Assembly (NCBI GenBank): GCA_020350865.1 | Contig: CP070726.1 | Span: forward strand, 1,718,731-1,732,610 | Direction of reading: 5' to 3' | Length of the DNA: 13,880 nucleotides | Source of the DNA: Thermoplasmata archaeon | GTDB taxonomy: Archaea > Thermoplasmatota > Thermoplasmata > GCA-020350865 | Shown: one piece after another, positions 12,250 through 13,880 of the stretch | Numbering within the stretch: position 1 is the stretch's first letter | Layout of the letters: each line of letters begins with the position of its first letter | Program-made: the position numbers and the translations under genes | Notes under the pieces: generated by a model | Databases searched by the model: none | The model's input: only the letters and a program-made list of their open reading frames with translations | Told to the model about the DNA's origin: nothing

Positions 12250-13880
12250 ATGCTGGAATTGGGAGTAGAGAAGATGATATTCGTTGAATCGCTCATCGTC
12301 TTCGCAATCATCGCCCTCATCTGGTTGCTCATATCCGCATTGATATTCAAGAAATTGAACAAGGCGAGAATCAAGGGTGTGATTTTGATTCTTCTGGCCT
12401 TTGTCGGGGTGGCGGCGGCAATTTTCGCAGTGGGGCACTTTCTGGAATGGCACGAGACAAGCGAGTTCTGCACATCCATGGGGTGTCACGCCATGGAACC
12501 TGTGTACGACAGCTACACCCAGCCAGATAACAACAGCTACATGGAGACTCACTACGAGCACAATGTAACGTGCGCACAATGTCACTCCGGTCCGGGTATA
12601 ACCGGACTTGCAGGTTCCTTTTTGGCGGTGCCGGGAGAGGTGTGGGGACAGTACATAGCCGGTTACGACCCCGACGATTTGGGCGGCCATGTCCCCTCGG
12701 AAAACTGCCTCAAGGGCTGCCACGAGGAATACGAGGTGGACTGGAAGTTCGAGGCCCCCCGGCCCGAAGGGGAGGGGTATTCCGAAGTCAATGGTAAGGT
12801 GGTGTGGCTCAGGATGACCACCTACCATCCTGATACGGTGAACGGGACGGACCTTTCGGAACTCGAGGAACTGGAGGACTGCAAGGAATGCCACGACCCA
12901 AGGGACAACGGCTTCGGGCTGGCGGCCGAGGCCTGTCATGTATGCCATGAAGTGGATTCGGAGGAAATGGAGCTACATGGTGTCTACACCTGCCACATGG
13001 CGGCATGTCACCCCAACGAGGAGGGCGAGGCGGGACAACCGAAGCTTAGGGGGCACGCGGTGGTCAAAGGGCACTGTGCAGAATGCCACAGCAGAAACCA
13101 CCCCGAGGACGCCACGGTACCGTACACCGTAATCACAGAAACAGGCACCTTTACAGCAAACACCAGTTTCTGCTCAGGCTGCCATCACGATGCATACAGC
13201 GAGCTTGAGACCGCAGGTTCGAAGCATTTCACAAGCAACGAGTGCCAGGAATGTCACCTATCTCACAAGACCCGCCCCGATTGCCTCCTCTGTCATGATG
13301 AAGGGGGTGCCTATGAACCTCAACACGCCTTGGCGGACCCCTTCGATGACTGCGGTTCCTGCCATGTGCAGGGGGGCCATAATCCCTTGAATGTGGCCCT
13401 ACAAACCCATGACAGCGGTACCGTATCCCGTGATTTCTGCAATGCTTGTCACCAAAGCGACGTGTACGATCGATTCGAGATGGAGGAACTTCATTTCAGA
13501 GAGGGGTTCGTTGAAGACTGCCTTGCATGCCACGGGGAACATGAGGCGGATGTGGATTGCGACACCTGTCATGTGGAGAACGGGTACGGAGGGCTACTCG
13601 ATGATCCCGGCCATACCACCTCGGAACCGTTCGACGAATGCCCCGACTGTCACACAGACGGGCATGATCCCTCTGACCTGAATTTTACACACTTCAGGGA
13701 GCAACAGGAAACCTCCATTGGTCAGGATTTCTGTGTCAACTGTCACTACGAGGAAACGGGGCAGTATCATTTGGCAGAAAAGCTTGAGCTGGACAATTCC
13801 GGTATGGGCCATGCCCTGCAGGACTGCGCCTCCTGCCATGAAGCGCATGAGGAGGACGTGGACTGCCAAGAATGCCACAG
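12250..13880 (+). CDS. Large membrane-anchored multiheme cytochrome c (3' end beyond window)
   Basis: No stop codon occurs before the window ends; 543 codons are visible. Two hydrophobic helices (about 9-33 and 42-62) anchor the N terminus. Eighteen heme-attachment motifs follow: fifteen CxxCH, two CX4CH (C74-C79 and C248-C253) and one CX3CH (C153-C157). The first, CTSMGCHAMEPVYDSY, keeps the CHxM signature of heme 1 in NapC/NrfH quinol dehydrogenases, and VTCAQCHSGPG (106-116) matches their second site. From residue 307 the chain is made of tandem four-heme modules of about 90-98 residues. The protein therefore looks like a quinol-oxidising head fused to an extracytoplasmic heme wire. Sequons (N94, N105, N198, N304, N478) suggest an external location. 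Start may be ATG 12274. Heme lyase or maturation genes are not in view. Confidence 0.93.
   Translation, partial: MLELGVEKMIFVESLIVFAIIALIWLLISALIFKKLNKARIKGVILILLAFVGVAAAIFAVGHFLEWHETSEFCTSMGCHAMEPVYDSYTQPDNNSYMETHYEHNVTCAQCHSGPGITGLAGSFLAVPGEVWGQYIAGYDPDDLGGHVPSENCLKGCHEEYEVDWKFEAPRPEGEGYSEVNGKVVWLRMTTYHPDTVNGTDLSELEELEDCKECHDPRDNGFGLAAEACHVCHEVDSEEMELHGVYTCHMAACHPNEEGEAGQPKLRGHAVVKGHCAECHSRNHPEDATVPYTVITETGTFTANTSFCSGCHHDAYSELETAGSKHFTSNECQECHLSHKTRPDCLLCHDEGGAYEPQHALADPFDDCGSCHVQGGHNPLNVALQTHDSGTVSRDFCNACHQSDVYDRFEMEELHFREGFVEDCLACHGEHEADVDCDTCHVENGYGGLLDDPGHTTSEPFDECPDCHTDGHDPSDLNFTHFREQQETSIGQDFCVNCHYEETGQYHLAEKLELDNSGMGHALQDCASCHEAHEEDVDCQECH
13168..13880 (+). repeat. Tandem tetraheme protein modules within the cytochrome
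   Basis: Module 1 is residues 307-395 (13168-13434), module 2 is 396-493 (13435-13728) and module 3 begins at 494 (13729) and is cut by the window edge after its third heme. Each has the order FCxxCH, then CxxCHxxH, CxxCH and a final FD-x-CxxCH followed by GH. Modules 2 and 3 align most closely: DFCNACH with DFCVNCH, DCLACHGEHEADVDCDTCH with DCASCHEAHEEDVDCQECH. Spacing between hemes varies by loop insertions. Confidence 0.85.

Noticed and set aside
11983..12948. Long open frame (321 aa) on the minus strand
   Set aside because: Antisense to the monoheme protein and the multiheme cytochrome; it arises from the codon bias of those genes.

Overview
The window looks archaeal. Promoter regions carry A/T-rich TATA-type boxes about 25 bases upstream of start codons (in one case placing transcription start on the ATG, i.e. 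a leaderless mRNA). Several proteins belong to families typical of archaea: an archaeal-style geranylgeranyl reductase, UbiA-type lipid prenyltransferases and a radical SAM protein of the archaeal BioB-like group. A Thermoplasmatota or other euryarchaeal origin is my best guess, but nothing here fixes it. I see no rRNA, tRNA, CRISPR, IS element or integrase.

Left part, minus strand (1-2656). A lipoyl-carrier (GcvH-like) gene runs off the left edge, preceded by a small hypothetical gene. Next comes an arsenic operon transcribed leftward: a cysteine-rich AbrB-type regulator, the arsenite methyltransferase ArsM and a cysteine-rich membrane protein. Its promoter has a clear TATA box and a perfect 14-bp palindrome directly upstream.

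Middle part (2738-10001). This stretch is dominated by isoprenoid and redox genes: a UbiA prenyltransferase, a plus-strand protein with a LytM/M23-like domain, then a minus-strand operon of FAD-linked oxidase (GlcD type), an HdrD/GlpC-type Fe-S protein with two CCG domains and a second UbiA prenyltransferase. A geranylgeranyl reductase follows after a 290-bp gap that holds a GC-rich block, possibly a small RNA. Together they suggest synthesis and saturation of prenylated membrane lipids or a quinone/phenazine-like carrier, plus a flavin-to-membrane electron input module.

Right part, plus strand (10130-13880). A radical SAM protein is a candidate archaeal lipoyl synthase subunit, which fits the lipoyl carrier at the other end. 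Then come a surface-anchored, monoheme, probably glycosylated protein and, running off the right edge, a large multiheme cytochrome c. The cytochrome has two N-terminal membrane helices, a NapC/NrfH-like first heme site and at least 18 heme motifs. From residue 307 it is built of tandem modules of about 90-98 residues, each with four hemes. A single polypeptide that could take electrons from a membrane carrier and pass them along a repeat-built heme chain is the most interesting thing in the window. The protein is incomplete here, so its full length and heme count are unknown.
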